Origin: Punica granatum
Lineage: Eukaryota > Streptophyta > Magnoliopsida > Myrtales > Lythraceae
Length of the DNA stretch: 64,000 nt
Assembly (NCBI RefSeq): GCF_007655135.1
Contig: NC_045130.1
Location: 682,001 to 746,000 of the forward strand
Direction: 5' to 3'
The position numbers and the translations under genes are program-made. Shown piece by piece: positions 1-11,948 of the stretch. The notes below the pieces were generated by a model that did no database searches, was not told where the DNA came from, and saw only the letters and a program-made list of their open reading frames with translations. Position 1 is the stretch's first letter; every line of letters begins with the position of its first letter.

Positions 1-975
1 GATAAGTGTCCTCATCCACTGTGGGAGAATGAAACAGTTTTTTGTTATACTGTCTTTCAAGAAGAACGAGGACCTTAACCCTACCAAGGCCAGCCATTCC
101 GGTATGAGCCCCGAGCATCAATAACTTGCCTCATTCAAATGTGCAGACCTCATATAACAGGACCTCATTGAACCCTTCAATTTACTATGGACATGTGAGG
201 CCTTTTACGTTAGCAAAAGATCAGAGCATATCCAAGTCAAACTGAGGCTCCGGCCCCTTAACCATTTCTTCTATGATGATAAGTTTCCATTGCCCAAAAA
301 GCAAACCCTATTCACCAGCTTGTCCTAGGCCAATGTGTTCTCGAAGTTTGACTTGAAAGTTGGATTTTGCCAACTCGGAATTCATCCTGAAGACAGAGCC
401 AAAATTGGGTAGTGTATTCCTAATGCCCATTAATGTGGAAGGTCATGCCTTTTGGGGTTCAAGACAGCTCCATTGCTATTTTAGAGAGCCATGTATCGTA
501 TTTTTAATCCTATCATGGACTAGGCCCTTGTGTACATTGATGATATCCTTATGTATAACCCAACTGAAGAGGCCTAAGTCCGCTTACTCCAACAATTCTC
601 GAATTCGGTATCCAATTACGGTATCATGCTATCCGAGACTAAGAGAGCTATTGGCTAACAGGAAATCCAATTCCTTGGAATGAAGCTCGTAAACGGCTAG
701 TACCAACTGGAGCCTCATGTAGCCTAAGAGCTACTAAAATACCCGGAGGAATTACTTATTAAGAAACAAATCCAACAGTTTAGAATTGTGAATTATCTTG
801 GGGACTTCCTTCCCAAGATCGCCTGACTCAGTCGTTCGCTTGAGAAAATGCTAAAGAATGATGCTTCAGCATTGGAGGCATCCCAAACCAAGGCAATTTA
901 GAAACTCAAGGCTCATTTGCAGTCCCTGCCCCATCTCCGGATTCTTTCTACAAGAAAGAAAATACTCCAAACCAG
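1..975 (+). pseudogene. Pararetroviral reverse transcriptase remnant
   Basis: Conceptual translation needs several frame changes and meets several stops, so no intact protein exists. Seen in the fragments are the palm segment around 330-400, the catalytic YIDD box near 533-544, and the thumb/connection part to about 970. Family knowledge: this enzyme copies viral RNA into DNA in Caulimoviridae. The remnant stops exactly where a MITE-like element enters at 976, and the homology resumes with RNase H at 1519. The N-terminal part of the domain already begins near position 1, so the protease, if present, lies outside the window. Confidence 0.8.
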
Positions 976-1518
976 TGTTTTCAGAACCGGACCAGATGAT
1001 GAACCGGAAGGGGTATGGGTTTATGGGTCCAACCATGGGTTCGATGGGTCGGACCGCACGTTTAATTAAAATAAAATAAATATTCATATTATTAAAAAAA
1101 TTATGATAATTAAGATAGAAATATGATGATTTCAAAGATATATGAGAATAGTGTAAAAAAATATAAATATATTTAATATTTCTCACTTCAAAATAAATAT
1201 TGAATTTTAATAAGTACTTAAAAGTAGAGTTAAAAGAATAAGAAAGTAATGGTTATTTGGTTGGTAGTATACTAGTATGAGAAGTAAGAGGTCATGAGTT
1301 TAAATCCTTACACAACCAAACAGTTTTTACAATAAATAGTAAACCCATAAAACCCATAGAATCGGCCGATTCAATGGAATTTTGCTCAAAATCGGCCGGT
1401 TCTATGGGTCTGGCAGTTCAAATGTGCATTTTGGGTTTTCAGGCGAATCGGACCGGACATGATGCCGGTTCTCGGTTCGATCGGTCGAACCGGCCGGTCC
1501 GATCCGCTTCTGATAACA
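976..1518. mobile_element. Small non-autonomous DNA transposon (MITE-like) nested in the pararetrovirus
   Basis: About 543 bp with imperfect terminal inverted repeats. The left end begins TGTTTTCAGAACCGGAC and the right end, read in reverse complement, begins TGTTATCAGAAGCGGAT (14 of 17 match). It is flanked by an imperfect short direct repeat containing CTCCAAAC (966-973 and 1522-1529), which looks like a decayed 8-9 bp target duplication. Viral coding homology stops at the left edge and continues at the right edge, which confirms an insertion. The inside is AT-rich, the ends are rich in CCGG and GGGT repeats, and no coding capacity is seen. A stretch at about 1263-1310 faintly resembles tRNA-type box A/B. 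hAT or Mutator-like are both possible; the repeat length does not decide. Confidence 0.65.
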
Positions 1519-1870
1519 ATGCTCCAAACAGATATTGGCTATAAGTACCGGGGTGCAATCTTGATAGAAGAGCTCAATAGTAAGCGCTATATCTGTGGAT
1601 ACAAGAGTGAAAGATTCAAACCATCTGAACAACACTATCATTCTACATTCAAGGAAATCCTGGCAGTTACGAATGGGATAAAGAAATTTGAGCTCCATCT
1701 TTTCGAGCATAAGTTCACAGTCGAAATGGATGTCTTCTTTTTCGAAGATGATCTAATTCAAGCAAAAGCAAGTGTCTTATCCTGAACTTCTTAGATGGGC
1801 TTAATGGTTCTCTAATTTTGAGTTCGAAGTCAAGCACATCAAAGAAAAGCATAACACTCTTGTTGACTTT
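1519..1870 (+). pseudogene. Pararetroviral RNase H remnant
   Basis: The frame 1519-1785 keeps about 88 recognisable residues, including the HYHSTFKEILAV segment that is characteristic of RNase H in plant pararetroviruses. The motif around the first catalytic aspartate (LQTD) is still readable. A stop at 1783-1785 and later shifts break it. In the living virus this domain follows the RT directly; here a transposon separates them. Confidence 0.75.
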
Positions 1871-2089
1871 TTGTCTATGAAGGAACAAGCATTAATTAGG
1901 CAGCCGCTACAGGTTATGCCTGTCATTTGCATATGTACAACACTGCGGGCCCAAAACCAAGCCGCAGATGCACATTGGAACCCAGAATCACCTGGAAGGC
2001 TTAAGGGTGACATTCTCCCTGCAGTCTCAGAATTAGTCAAGACGAGGACATTCCTTGTCAAGGCCAAGAACCTCATATAGGAATATTAG

Positions 2090-2830
2090 TACAAGATCTT
2101 TCGGTATCACAGAGGTTTCACCCTCCAACCCTACGGAATGCATCCTTAATACCTATTTATCCATCCGTTTAGACATGCATGCATCTTCTCATATCCCAAG
2201 GACATGAAATGGTTGTTTTGGTATTCATGCCACAACTATACTATAGGGATTCAATTCCATCTAGGATTAATGCTCAACTTTCTCAACTGCAACCTCCCAG
2301 ATAAGGAAATGCTCACCTATTCAACTAAAGATAGGAACCTGGATACTTATTTTGTCCAGTTCTTAGAATGGTTATGGTCTATCCATCAGTGGAAACAACT
2401 ATTTGAGGAAGAAGCCAGGAGAGTGCCCTCTCATCCTTAGCTGCACAGATACACCATTATTCTGTTCAAGCAGCCATGGAGTATGGTTCCTAGACGTGAA
2501 AGACTACCCCAAGCACAAGGAGAACTTGCATGGTTTCAACGAACCTATTCCTCTGAGGTGTGAAGGACTTTTAATATACATTTTGTAGATCTCAAGAACC
2601 AATATCGAGAATTCCAGAAGATGATCCGTGTAAAGAACGGAATAATCCCCCGGGGCATCTAGCCACATGCAACCGTCCAAGTCCACTAGGACTATCCAGA
2701 AGATTATCTGCTGTCCAAACCCATAATTCAACGGGTCCTTGAAGATTACAACAGGGATAACCCAGTCCCTCCATTGGACTCTTTAGATCTGAAAGCCTTC
2801 ATGCAGATGGACTTGAATCCACCAGTTGAC
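2090..2830 (+). pseudogene. Remnant of polyprotein region downstream of RNase H
   Basis: Scattered frames (for example 2204-2440) resemble the conserved C-terminal stretch of polyproteins found in endogenous florendovirus-like copies of many angiosperms, with a YFVQFLEW segment near 2346-2370. Its molecular role is unknown to me. Stops and frameshifts are frequent. I assign it from its position between the RNase H and the intergenic promoter plus recalled family similarity, so moderate confidence only. Confidence 0.5.
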
Positions 2831-3062
2831 ATGATGACTTAACCACCAATTCTAACTGGAGATCAATCAGGACCTAGATATAGCAATAATGATCTGTCGG
2901 ACCTAGCTAACTGGCCTTAACCAACAATGTTTGAAGAACACTGATAGAAAGATGTGATTGAAAATGTAAAGTCGGCCTCAGTAATAATGACAGGACATAG
3001 GTGTTGGCTACGTTTGTTGGTTGCATTAAAACATCTTGTTATCGTCTTATTCGAGCTCCGCC

Positions 3063-3069
3063 TATATAA
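3063..3069 (+). promoter_or_regulatory. TATA box of pararetrovirus promoter
   Basis: TATATAA stands in a GC-richer context, about 390 bp upstream of the primer-binding site and between the polyprotein end and the movement protein. That is where Caulimoviridae place the promoter of the terminally redundant genomic RNA. Activity cannot be judged from sequence. Confidence 0.55.
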
Positions 3070-3460
3070 TGGCAGCTCCGCTCTACAATTGATCAACAAG
3101 GAGAACTTAGAGAAAATTTTCAATACACTCTATCTCAATATGATCTTTTAAATTTTCTCGTTCTGGGCTAAGGGCTTGGGATTTTAAGTAGTTCTTCAAT
3201 ACCAGGAACTGACCTAAATATGTGATGTACTTGCCTCTTATGAGGATCCTGCATATCAGAAAAAAGGTTGCTCGGATGCAATCCGAGGTAATTATAGGGA
3301 ATCAGTAGTACTAATTATCTTGGACTTAAAAAGACGATACGGAGCTCGTGTTTAAGCATTTGCCGAGGGAAGACTGTGGAGCTCGCTAAAGAGCGTGGTA
3401 TCGGCTTCTTTTAGCCCTAGACTGTAAGTCCTATTGTACTTCCCTAGTCTCACCTAGAAT

Positions 3461-3478
3461 TGGTATCAGAGCATGGTT
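3461..3478 (+). other. Primer-binding site (initiator tRNA-Met)
   Basis: TGGTATCAGAGCATGGTT is complementary to the 3' end of plant initiator tRNA-Met and matches the Caulimoviridae consensus for minus-strand priming over about 18 bases. It lies downstream of the TATA box and upstream of the movement-protein remnant, the expected order. It is well preserved although the flanking genes are broken. Confidence 0.8.
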
Positions 3479-3779
3479 GCTGTTAGAACTTTTGAAGGAT
3501 TCCTTCCCTAATGCTCAGAGTTCTCTCGCCATAGATACCCCTATTGAAATTCCTTAAACTACCGATGTTACACTATGTTGAAACCTCATTCTGAAAGTCC
3601 TCTAGACGTAAGTTAGACGCCCTCTATGAAGTTTCCTATCTCAGTGAGAATGATAAAATTTCCGTCATTAACCTACCCCTCATAAACCCATATACTGCTT
3701 TCTCTAAACTGACTGCTTTCTCTCCCATAAGAAGCATTTGACATCTCATCCATCGGTCTCCTCACAGTGTGAAAGAGTA

Positions 3780-4290
3780 AGTTCAATCAATGATGTTTGA
3801 TCAACACCCGATTCAGACCTCCGAGGCTGAACAGTTTGTTTTCCTCCAAATCTCACTAGAGTTCCCTCGTTAATGGATCTCTCAAGGTTACACTCACCTC
3901 TACTTCGGTGCAATCAGACTTGCCCTCAGCTACCATGGTAGGAAGGGCTTGCCCCTTGTTGCCCGAATGGCCCTACTAGACACCAGGTTTTTGGAATACC
4001 AGCACGCATGTATAGGGACAATAGAGACAACCTTTAACGCGGGGACAATCTTTGTCACCCTTTTCCCGAACTTCAATACGGCACTCTCAGATCCAAGACT
4101 ACTCACGACCCTTAAGGTCCACCTCCAGATCACTGGAGGCCCATGGGTTCAAGATTCGGTAGCGGCCACCCTCCACTATCAGATGGCCTACTGAGTCCAG
4201 AACCATGCTCTGGATCTATTTCTTCCTAAGTTTGAAGAAGCTCTTATATTTTCGATGGATTCTATGAAGGCATCGACGTGCGTCCATCGC
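3780..4290 (+). pseudogene. Pararetroviral movement protein remnant
   Basis: The frame 3949-4194 gives 81 clean residues with the LLDTRFLEYQHACIGTIE segment typical of the movement-protein domain in plant pararetroviruses. Homology extends upstream and downstream but is broken by stops (near 3871 and at 4192). In the virus this protein forms tubules through plasmodesmata for cell-to-cell spread. Following the primer site directly, it marks the start of the linear viral gene order. Confidence 0.8.
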
Positions 4291-4489
4291 TAGATCTTCA
4301 GACAAGACCTAGTCATATTGCTCCTGGATAAATGAGTAACCAACTATGAACGTCTTCATCAAAACGCTCAGACCATCCATTCCTCGAAGCCCAAGTTTGG
4401 TCGTAAAGCTAATGGAAAGGTCATGACCACTTTTGACCACAAACCTATCCAAAGCCCGGAGCCATCTCTCCCTCCTATGTTTTAAACAA

Positions 4490-6540
4490 TGATGATGATA
4501 CAACCAGAAGAAGAAGGGTTGCGGGATAACCCAAGGAGTCAACAGCATAAGCCCCCCATCCACTCTTTTAGCAGTAATAGAAATCCAATGTACTTCTTCC
4601 GTGAACCGGAAGGAAAACACTGTTACTATGATGTCTGTGGCTATGAAGACCGTGACATCTGGCACCAGAAGAGGAAAAACCCTTCTTGTTTTGAGGAGGC
4701 CGTAAAAAACACAGATTCTAAGCCAGATCCCCCTGAACCGGATGCAGAACAAGGTTTGTCTATCCCAAAAAAGAAGAAAAAAGTCCGCTCTTGCTACAAG
4801 CCCCTCCTCAAATGGGTGAAAAAGTAGAATGGGGAGAATCCCGAAGATGTTCGGGAATATCTCAAGAATATGGTACTACCTTCAGTAGTAGAGAAATTAT
4901 CAATAGGATTGAGCAGAAATGACAATTAGCTGCAAAAGTTCCCCAAGCAGCTCGTGCTTGCATGTTCCACTCAACTTTGCCAAACTACGACCAGGAGTTT
5001 CTCTAGATGGGACAATTCACTGATTGCGAAGGGAGGTATACCCATGCCTTCAAAGTCCTGACTCCAACTGGGCGAGATGAGAAAGGAAATTCCCAAAAGA
5101 TCACCATTAGTGAGGTTGTCCTTAATTGGCAGTCTGAGAATGCGGCAACTCAAAACCGCATCCTCTCATCAATCGGGACAAAAGTATACTCTCTAGCCAC
5201 CCTGGTCAACCAACTGGATAACAAAGTTGACCGCCACCACCAGAGACCCAGTTGCTCCTTCGCGTGTTACAAAAAAAAAGCTCAAGGAGATCTAGGAGGC
5301 CTCTCCTATCTTCTATTTCCAAATTGATCTGGACAGAAAAGAGGAAGAGATTCGCAAATTGAGAAACCAAATTGCGGCTCTCTCTGGAGTCCCTGAACCA
5401 ACACTAGCACCGTCGTCATCGACCTTAAGCCTTTTTCGAATTTTTAGAAAGACCTTCTATTGAAAGGTTCTCAACGTTTTACCCCTCCATGGTAGAATGA
5501 AAGCCCTCCAAGGCTAGTTTAGTGGACTTAAGGGACAAGATTAGACAAGCAAAAGAGGCAGAGCGTAAGAAGAAAGAGAAAAGGAAAGAAGTGCAAGAAA
5601 CCCCTCATAGTGAAATTCCTTCTGCCTCTGTGCCCCACCTTGAAAAAGAAAAGACCAAGAAAGCCTTTATGGTTTCCTCAAAGGAGAATCCTATCAACTC
5701 TTTCCTCAAAGAGAGCTGCTAGGCTGATCATATTTTCGTCTCCAGTAGTAGCCAAAGAGACTAGGATTCATCTGACTCAGCTCAAGACGAAGAAGAGACT
5801 GAGACATCAGAAGCTTCGTCGTGGGAAACATATGATTCGAACTCCTTTCCGCCCTTAAAGATGATAAGAAGAGGGCCAGGAATTGAAGACCCAGATGAAG
5901 ATGTCCAGTCTGAAGTTTCTGATCGACATCATGCAGCAATAGCAGCACCGTCAAAGGGAAATATTGTCTTCACATTAGATGATATCCCCTATTCTAACTG
6001 GCAAGACATACTCCAAGAGTTCTTGGCGTATCTTAGCACTTACCACCCATAATAACCATGACACCCATAATAACCATGACATTCTGGTTGTTTCGTAGCT
6101 CGGTTTACCGAAATACTTCGAAATTGATGGTCCATTAATGAGGGAAGCAGACTAGGTCTTTTTCCTCTATCAGAATCCCGTTGAAGTCATCAGACCAATG
6201 CATGTGGCGTTCATTAGGAATCATGACGAGCTCAAAAGAAGAGAGTTCTTTGAAAGGAGATGTTGCTCCTACAAGAAGAAGCACCTGGACCTCCATTTTA
6301 AGCACATGATCAGCCTGTTTTATAAGCTCGACACAGATATCTCCCCGAAGCAAAACTTCCTCTCCTCCATCCCAATTCCCCTAGCAGGGGCTACTGAAAG
6401 AGCTTTGCAAGTTAGGAGAAGAAGAGCCATTGACCGTACGATCGGTGAAATTCAATAGAAAGTCCACTTAGCTCTCGATGACATTTGTCGAAAAAAACAG
6501 GTCATAAGAAGATTGAACAAATCCGCGTTGGTAGTCAAGC
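4490..6540 (+). pseudogene. Pararetroviral capsid-region remnant
   Basis: There are several separate frames (4489-4827, 5007-5327, 5522-5722, 5861-6052, 6198-6458). Seen are a Cys/His-containing segment (HCYYDVCGYEDRDIWH) near 4618-4665, lysine-rich stretches, charged heptad-like segments likely to be coiled coil (about 5330-5400 and 5540-5690), and a Cys/Lys-rich capsid-type segment near 6230-6330. Homology stops near 6540, before the zinc knuckle and protease that would link capsid to RT. Assignment rests on position and composition, less certain than the movement protein. Confidence 0.5.
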
Positions 6541-6545
6541 CTAAT

Positions 6546-8009
6546 TTTTCTAATGTGTATAAGTATATATACATCGAAATTGTTATTTGTTAATTGAAAA
6601 AAAAATAAAGATATAAAATATTTGTAAGATCAATCTCACTAATTAATTACATATATTGCAATTTACTTAAAATAGTCTTCCAGCAAAAAAAAATGCTAAA
6701 ATATAATCACGTTATTTATAGGCCTTACAAATGGTTCAATTCACTTAATTTAAACAGTAGATTGTCAAAACAAAAAATAAACATAAGCTAATGGACTAGT
6801 CGGTTTTCTTATAAAAAAGACGTAAGCACTATTGAAATATCAAGAAATGTCGAATAAAATTCATCTGCTTTCACCTTCTTAGAAATTAAAATATGCATAG
6901 AAGTTGTTTTCGTGTTTGTGATAGAAATATTAAGAATATCAAACGGATACCGCAATACATAGATAGCAATGGCGTGAGATCATCCCTAAAGAAAAGAGAT
7001 GACAATGGATTATGTAATTTTCATGAAAGTGAAATGGTAAATACTATATATCTTAAATAAATGTATAGTTGATCAACGTATGTATTTAATAACAATATGT
7101 GCTTGATCAACTTTTAGTTGTTATTATTTAATAATTACTTATAAAATAAAATTTAAAAAAGGGTTCAATAAATGTCATGTTCATGTTCTATGCAGCCCAA
7201 CAGCACAGGCTTATGTCGAAAGACAGAGAAAGAATAAACTGAGAATATCCTATATACCTATACCAACTAATTGGAATACATTGTTATACTCACCCCAAAA
7301 ATAAAAAACATCGTTATATATTAAACATCAATATCTATAGACGAACTGGTTGAATTCAATTTGATATGAAAAATGGGGCCAGCCATGACTAGAGAAATTT
7401 CCTGCCAATGGAGCTCACTGGTCTATTACCAAATTTAAGTCACCATTTATATATCTTGTATTCTGTATACATATATGTATATTTTTTATTCCATGGATGT
7501 AATACAAGTTAGGTTTCTCGTTCATATATCGGATCGGTATTCTCATTAGTTTTGAGAGTTTTACATATATCCTTAAATGTACGAACATATTTTATGCATA
7601 ATAACATATATATATATATATATATTACAAAAAAAAACTCAATCGCAGCTTCAACTACGCAATGAATAAAAAATGTAAAACATCCAAGAGTTTTAACAAT
7701 TCTTGATTTCGAGAATTAATTATAACTATAGTTTCTCTGGTCTATATATCCTTCGAGAATTTTCAACTGATATCTATGAAAAAAGAATTTTCAACTGACT
7801 GGTCCTTTTCCCCCAGGCCACACAAATGGAAGACCAATCATAATCATCGAAGGCAATTTTCACCATAAAGATAAGATCTTGAGGCAAAAATAACCGATAT
7901 GAACATCATTAATGTCCACAATGTTGAACTGGGGGACAGCTTCCTTGCCAAACCGGACTAACGATTCAAGTTCCAGGACCTCCGCACGGTCCGTCCCAGG
8001 ATTATCTAG

Positions 8010-8048
<39 letters not shown>

Positions 8049-11000
8049 AACATCGTCAAAGGATTGCTGTTTTTTTTTTTTCTTCTTCTTCTTCTTCTTA
8101 TATATATATATATATATGTATTGCAGTATTTCTGTCGCTGGATGGCAAAGGATTGCTGTAATTTGTAAGTATGGACTTGGCTTGTAATCAATCACTAATC
8201 AGTTCGGAAGAGGCTGTCGTCGGGCAATGGAGAGCTGAGCAGAGCTCTCAGACGGACGGGCGACGACATATCAGAGATCAGATTCCGGGAACTGTGATAG
8301 TCAAAGTCATCCCGTACGGAGAGACAAGTGGGGCCTACCCGGGACAGGAATATTCTAACCAGAAGATTCCTCCTCTGTCTTATCGTCCCATCCCTCGGGC
8401 GTTTCCGCCACCTCAGTAATGACATCAACCTGGGAGCGAAGCAGATTCTTTTGGATCCACGTGGCATCGGTTTAACCGGCCGCCGGGGGGCGCCCTTGTA
8501 GATTTTTTTTTTGCCATATTTATTTTCTTTGTATTGATTTAGTTTTTGGTTACATTTTTTTTTTCGGTTACAATTATTATAGATTTTTTTTGGTAGACAA
8601 TTATATTGATTTCTTTTTATTGTTGTATTTATACATGATAGATGATAGGTACTAATATTTTTTTGTATAAATAAAAAAAGAAAGAGAGTGATACGAAAAT
8701 ATATTCATATATTTATAAAAAAAGAAAATGTATATTCACATGGAGAGAGATAAATTCAGAAACCTTCTCGAGACATTAGACACGCATATATACCAGACCC
8801 AAACCTTCCCGGTCAACCGGGTGACCGACTAGTTTCGCAATTATCCCATGTTTATTTTTAATGAAGCCCATTTGATTTGGTATGATGTATCATTACATTT
8901 AATTTAGCCGTTTCGTCAAAACTCTAAATTGTCGTTTATTTCGCTTGGTCATTGTTGGGCCATTGCGCAATAATTCCACATTTAATGCCCACATGCAATT
9001 GTCCAACCTATTTCCTCGTTATTTATGTTCTTGTTTCTTGCCGTGTGGTGTACGTATATATATGCATATATATATATATATATATATTATATAGAAGAGC
9101 TTCTTCAATCGCCTGACTCCCCTAGAATCCAACAAGTTCTCGTCGGAGTTGAGGCAAAAACAAAATGCAAAGCTCACGAAAGTGCGTGTTTTATTTTATG
9201 ATGTGTGTGTGTGTGTGTATATATACTCTCTTCTTCTTCTTTTTTTACTGATATGGGAGCGTAAAGAAAATTCAAAATTTTGTAATACATTTACAATATA
9301 GAATCTTTAAGTGATGTTTTCGATTAATGGCGAATGGTTTCTTTCGTCTTTTATTACTGCTCACCTAGTTTCCATCCCCATGAAAATTGATGCTTCTCCC
9401 TCGTAGAAGAACAGAAACGTATACATGAGACCTGGGGAGGATCTATTCTTCAATATATTGAACACGTCAAAGTTATGGTGTCGTTTGGTTTTCAAAACTA
9501 AATCCTACTCTACATCACTCCACATCATTATTTTCTCAATTTTACAACATAATCATTATTTTTTTCTTCCATTTAATAATAAATTCTCGCACATATTTTA
9601 TTATTATTATTATTACAACTAATTTTTTAATAATAAATTATCACATTTATTTTTTTTACCATTATTATAATTAATTTTTTAATAATAAATTACTTATATA
9701 TTACATACATATGTATACATATAATAATTACTTTTGTCCTTATTAGACTAGAATAGAATGGATTACATTACCAAACCGACCAAACTAACTTAGTTTGTAT
9801 ATATGTACACAAATTTTCCACAAAACAATTATCAATTGGGAAAAAGAAAACGATGAAAAGCAGACATCGATTTATTTTTCTCTTTATTTGGGTTTCCCTT
9901 TTTTCTTTTTCCCTTTTTTTTTCCCTTCTTTCTTTTAGTCGTGAGATATTGATGCAAAGAAAGGCCAACATCTGCAAGATACATATTTCGAATCTGGACG
10001 TGATTATAGATTTAAATGCTCTAAGAGGGTGAAGTGAAGGCGAACCTTCTTCAAGAAATGCATTATTAATTGACAGATTTATAGGTAAGACTGAAAATTA
10101 AATATTAACGCGATTTCTTCAGGAGCGAATACACACAAGCAGCTGTCACTCGTTTTGTACCCAAAGTCCATCTTGGCCTCATTGGGATGACTGCTGGTGG
10201 CAATATTGTGGTACAAAGCTCCGATGTGATGTGATGTAAAAGCCTATGGACAAAAATTCGATTAAATTAAGCCATTTTTCTCTTGTATCAATAACTGAAA
10301 TAGTGAATATATCGAAACAGTTCATGCAGTTATATTTCTTCAAATTCTTTATGGTGATATAGTTTTGAACCAAAGATCGATTAAGAAAATTATCAACGCA
10401 ACCCGCCCGTTGCATTTGATTGGGAGGATATTTCCTTTGGTGTCACCTATCCATCCACCTTGCAATTAGTTTAGTAATACTTTATGGTTACATCTATAGA
10501 TAGATAATGTCCGGAAATACATTATATTATTGTTTTATAATATTGTTGCTCCGTCTCTTTCAAATAAAGACATATTCTTAATTTCTTATGACAAAAGTTA
10601 CACTCAAAAAGGGCATCATTGTATTTGTTCGTGGCTCCGAGGGCGCAACCCCTTTCTTGGCTGATATTTTAGTGCAAAGCTCGCTCTAACTTTCTTAGTT
10701 AAGATAGTGATTTATCAACCAGTACGGATCATTCGCTATATATTTCGTATGGGGACAAAGGAACGCCTTCCTTTGATGATTATATATATATATATATATA
10801 TACACGCGTATATAGAGGATCATTCCCTTCCATTAATCATTCGCATCTTTTTTATCCAATAATAAATTTTTTTGTCACAAAAGAGCTCAATGAATACGAT
10901 ACAAAGAAATATAAATTCTAATTATTAATAATTATAATAAAAAATAAATAATCCCATTACTAGAATTAAATATAAAATCTTTTGATTGCAAAGCGTATAC

Positions 11001-11288
11001 TGCTCCCCTATTTCTATCCGACAATAAATGATTATTTGAATAAAATACAGTGTAGATTGATTTTAATTTTAGTTTTTTATCACGTTGGATGCTTTGGCAG
11101 TTTGGCTAGCCTAGCTCGAGAAGAGTTTGCTAATCATCATGACATTATCTATTTTGACACCCCTACAAGGGTTGTTCTGGAAAATTTATGAATACTAGTG
11201 AATTTACATGTGCATTGCACGTGAAAGTTTCTCGATTAAGTCGTAAGACATAATAACTATAAAATGTTAAAAATATATAAAATATATA
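6546..11288. other. AT-rich intergenic region with microsatellites, no gene supported
   Basis: About 4.7 kb of AT-rich sequence. It holds (TA)n tracts (about 7606-7625, 8010-8046, 8099-8117, 9063-9087, 10782-10802), a CTT tract (about 8082-8099), a TG tract (9204-9218) and many homopolymer runs. A short GC-balanced island at about 8165-8500 has overlapping frames of 82 and 90 residues on opposite strands; I recognise neither. Nothing else resembles a coding gene or RNA gene. Confidence 0.6.
8010..8117. repeat. Compound microsatellite (TA)n ... (CTT)n (TA)n
   Basis: Two (TA)n runs flank a T run and a CTT run. On both sides a near-identical phrase (AAAGGATTGCTGT, at about 8058-8070 and 8147-8159) occurs, which suggests that an 89 bp unit was duplicated around the repeat. 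Confidence 0.8.
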
Positions 11289-11948
11289 ATTAATTATAAG
11301 GTTAAATACCCATAAAAGCACAACATTTATATTTTTTTTCTAAATATAGCACGACCTTTTGAGTATAACATAAAAAACACGACATTTGCCTTTTTTTTCC
11401 CCAAAATATAACACAATCTTTAAAAAATAACACAAAAAGCTACAACCTTCAAGTTTAGCTGCGATTCTAGCACGACGTCAATTATTCATCAAGTGTAACG
11501 GTAACAATTAACGGCGCTTCGTAGCACAACATGATTGGATGAGCGGATCCCATATATTTTTATTTAATTAAAAAATAATTCTAAAAATTTAAAAATAATA
11601 AAAGAAGATTTTTTCTTAAAAAGGAAATGAGTGGATTGTAGATTGCGGGGGTGCAATCGAGGCCCCCACCATAAAATGAAAAAACCCTCAATTTTGGAGC
11701 TTTTTTGATTCCGGCAATAAGTGCCCTAGTTACGGCCACCACCCATATAAATGGGATCCTGCTGCGGTCGGCGACCCCAATTGAAATATGATAGCCACCA
11801 CCGTTGGTCCTCTCCCCTTTTCCTCTTATTGAATCACCCTTTTTTTCCTTTAATTTTTTAATTAAATAAAAATATGTGGGGTCTACTCGTCTAATAACGT
11901 TGTGCCACATAGCATTGTTAGCTCCACATTAACCGTTATCGTTACAAT

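Larger units (their letters stand above)
1..6545 (+). mobile_element. Endogenous pararetrovirus remnant (Caulimoviridae type), permuted and decayed
   Basis: This is an old integrated plant pararetrovirus copy, broken by many stops and frameshifts. Recognisable parts in window order are reverse transcriptase (1-975), RNase H (1519-about 1870), a conserved polyprotein C-terminal region (about 2090-2830), a TATA-bearing intergenic region with an initiator-tRNA-Met primer-binding site (about 3050-3480), the movement-protein domain (about 3780-4290) and a capsid-like region (4490-6540). A linear viral map would start at the primer site, so the order is circularly permuted, or the window joins the end of one tandem copy to the start of the next. 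There are no LTRs and no integrase, which separates it from Ty3/gypsy elements. The protease and the capsid zinc knuckle are not visible between the two halves. Florendovirus or petuvirus-like is my best guess for genus. The left edge is cut by the window. Confidence 0.85.

Noticed and set aside
1263..1310. tRNA-like box A/B pattern inside the first MITE
   Set aside because: Box A match is poor, there is no tail, and the terminal inverted repeats explain the element better.
1..6545. Ty3/gypsy retrotransposon as identity of the left element
   Set aside because: No integrase or LTRs are seen, while a movement-protein domain and a pararetroviral primer site are present.
8010..8117. Possible CRISPR-like regular repeats
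   Set aside because: These are (TA)n and CTT microsatellites in a plant genome; no spacer-repeat structure.
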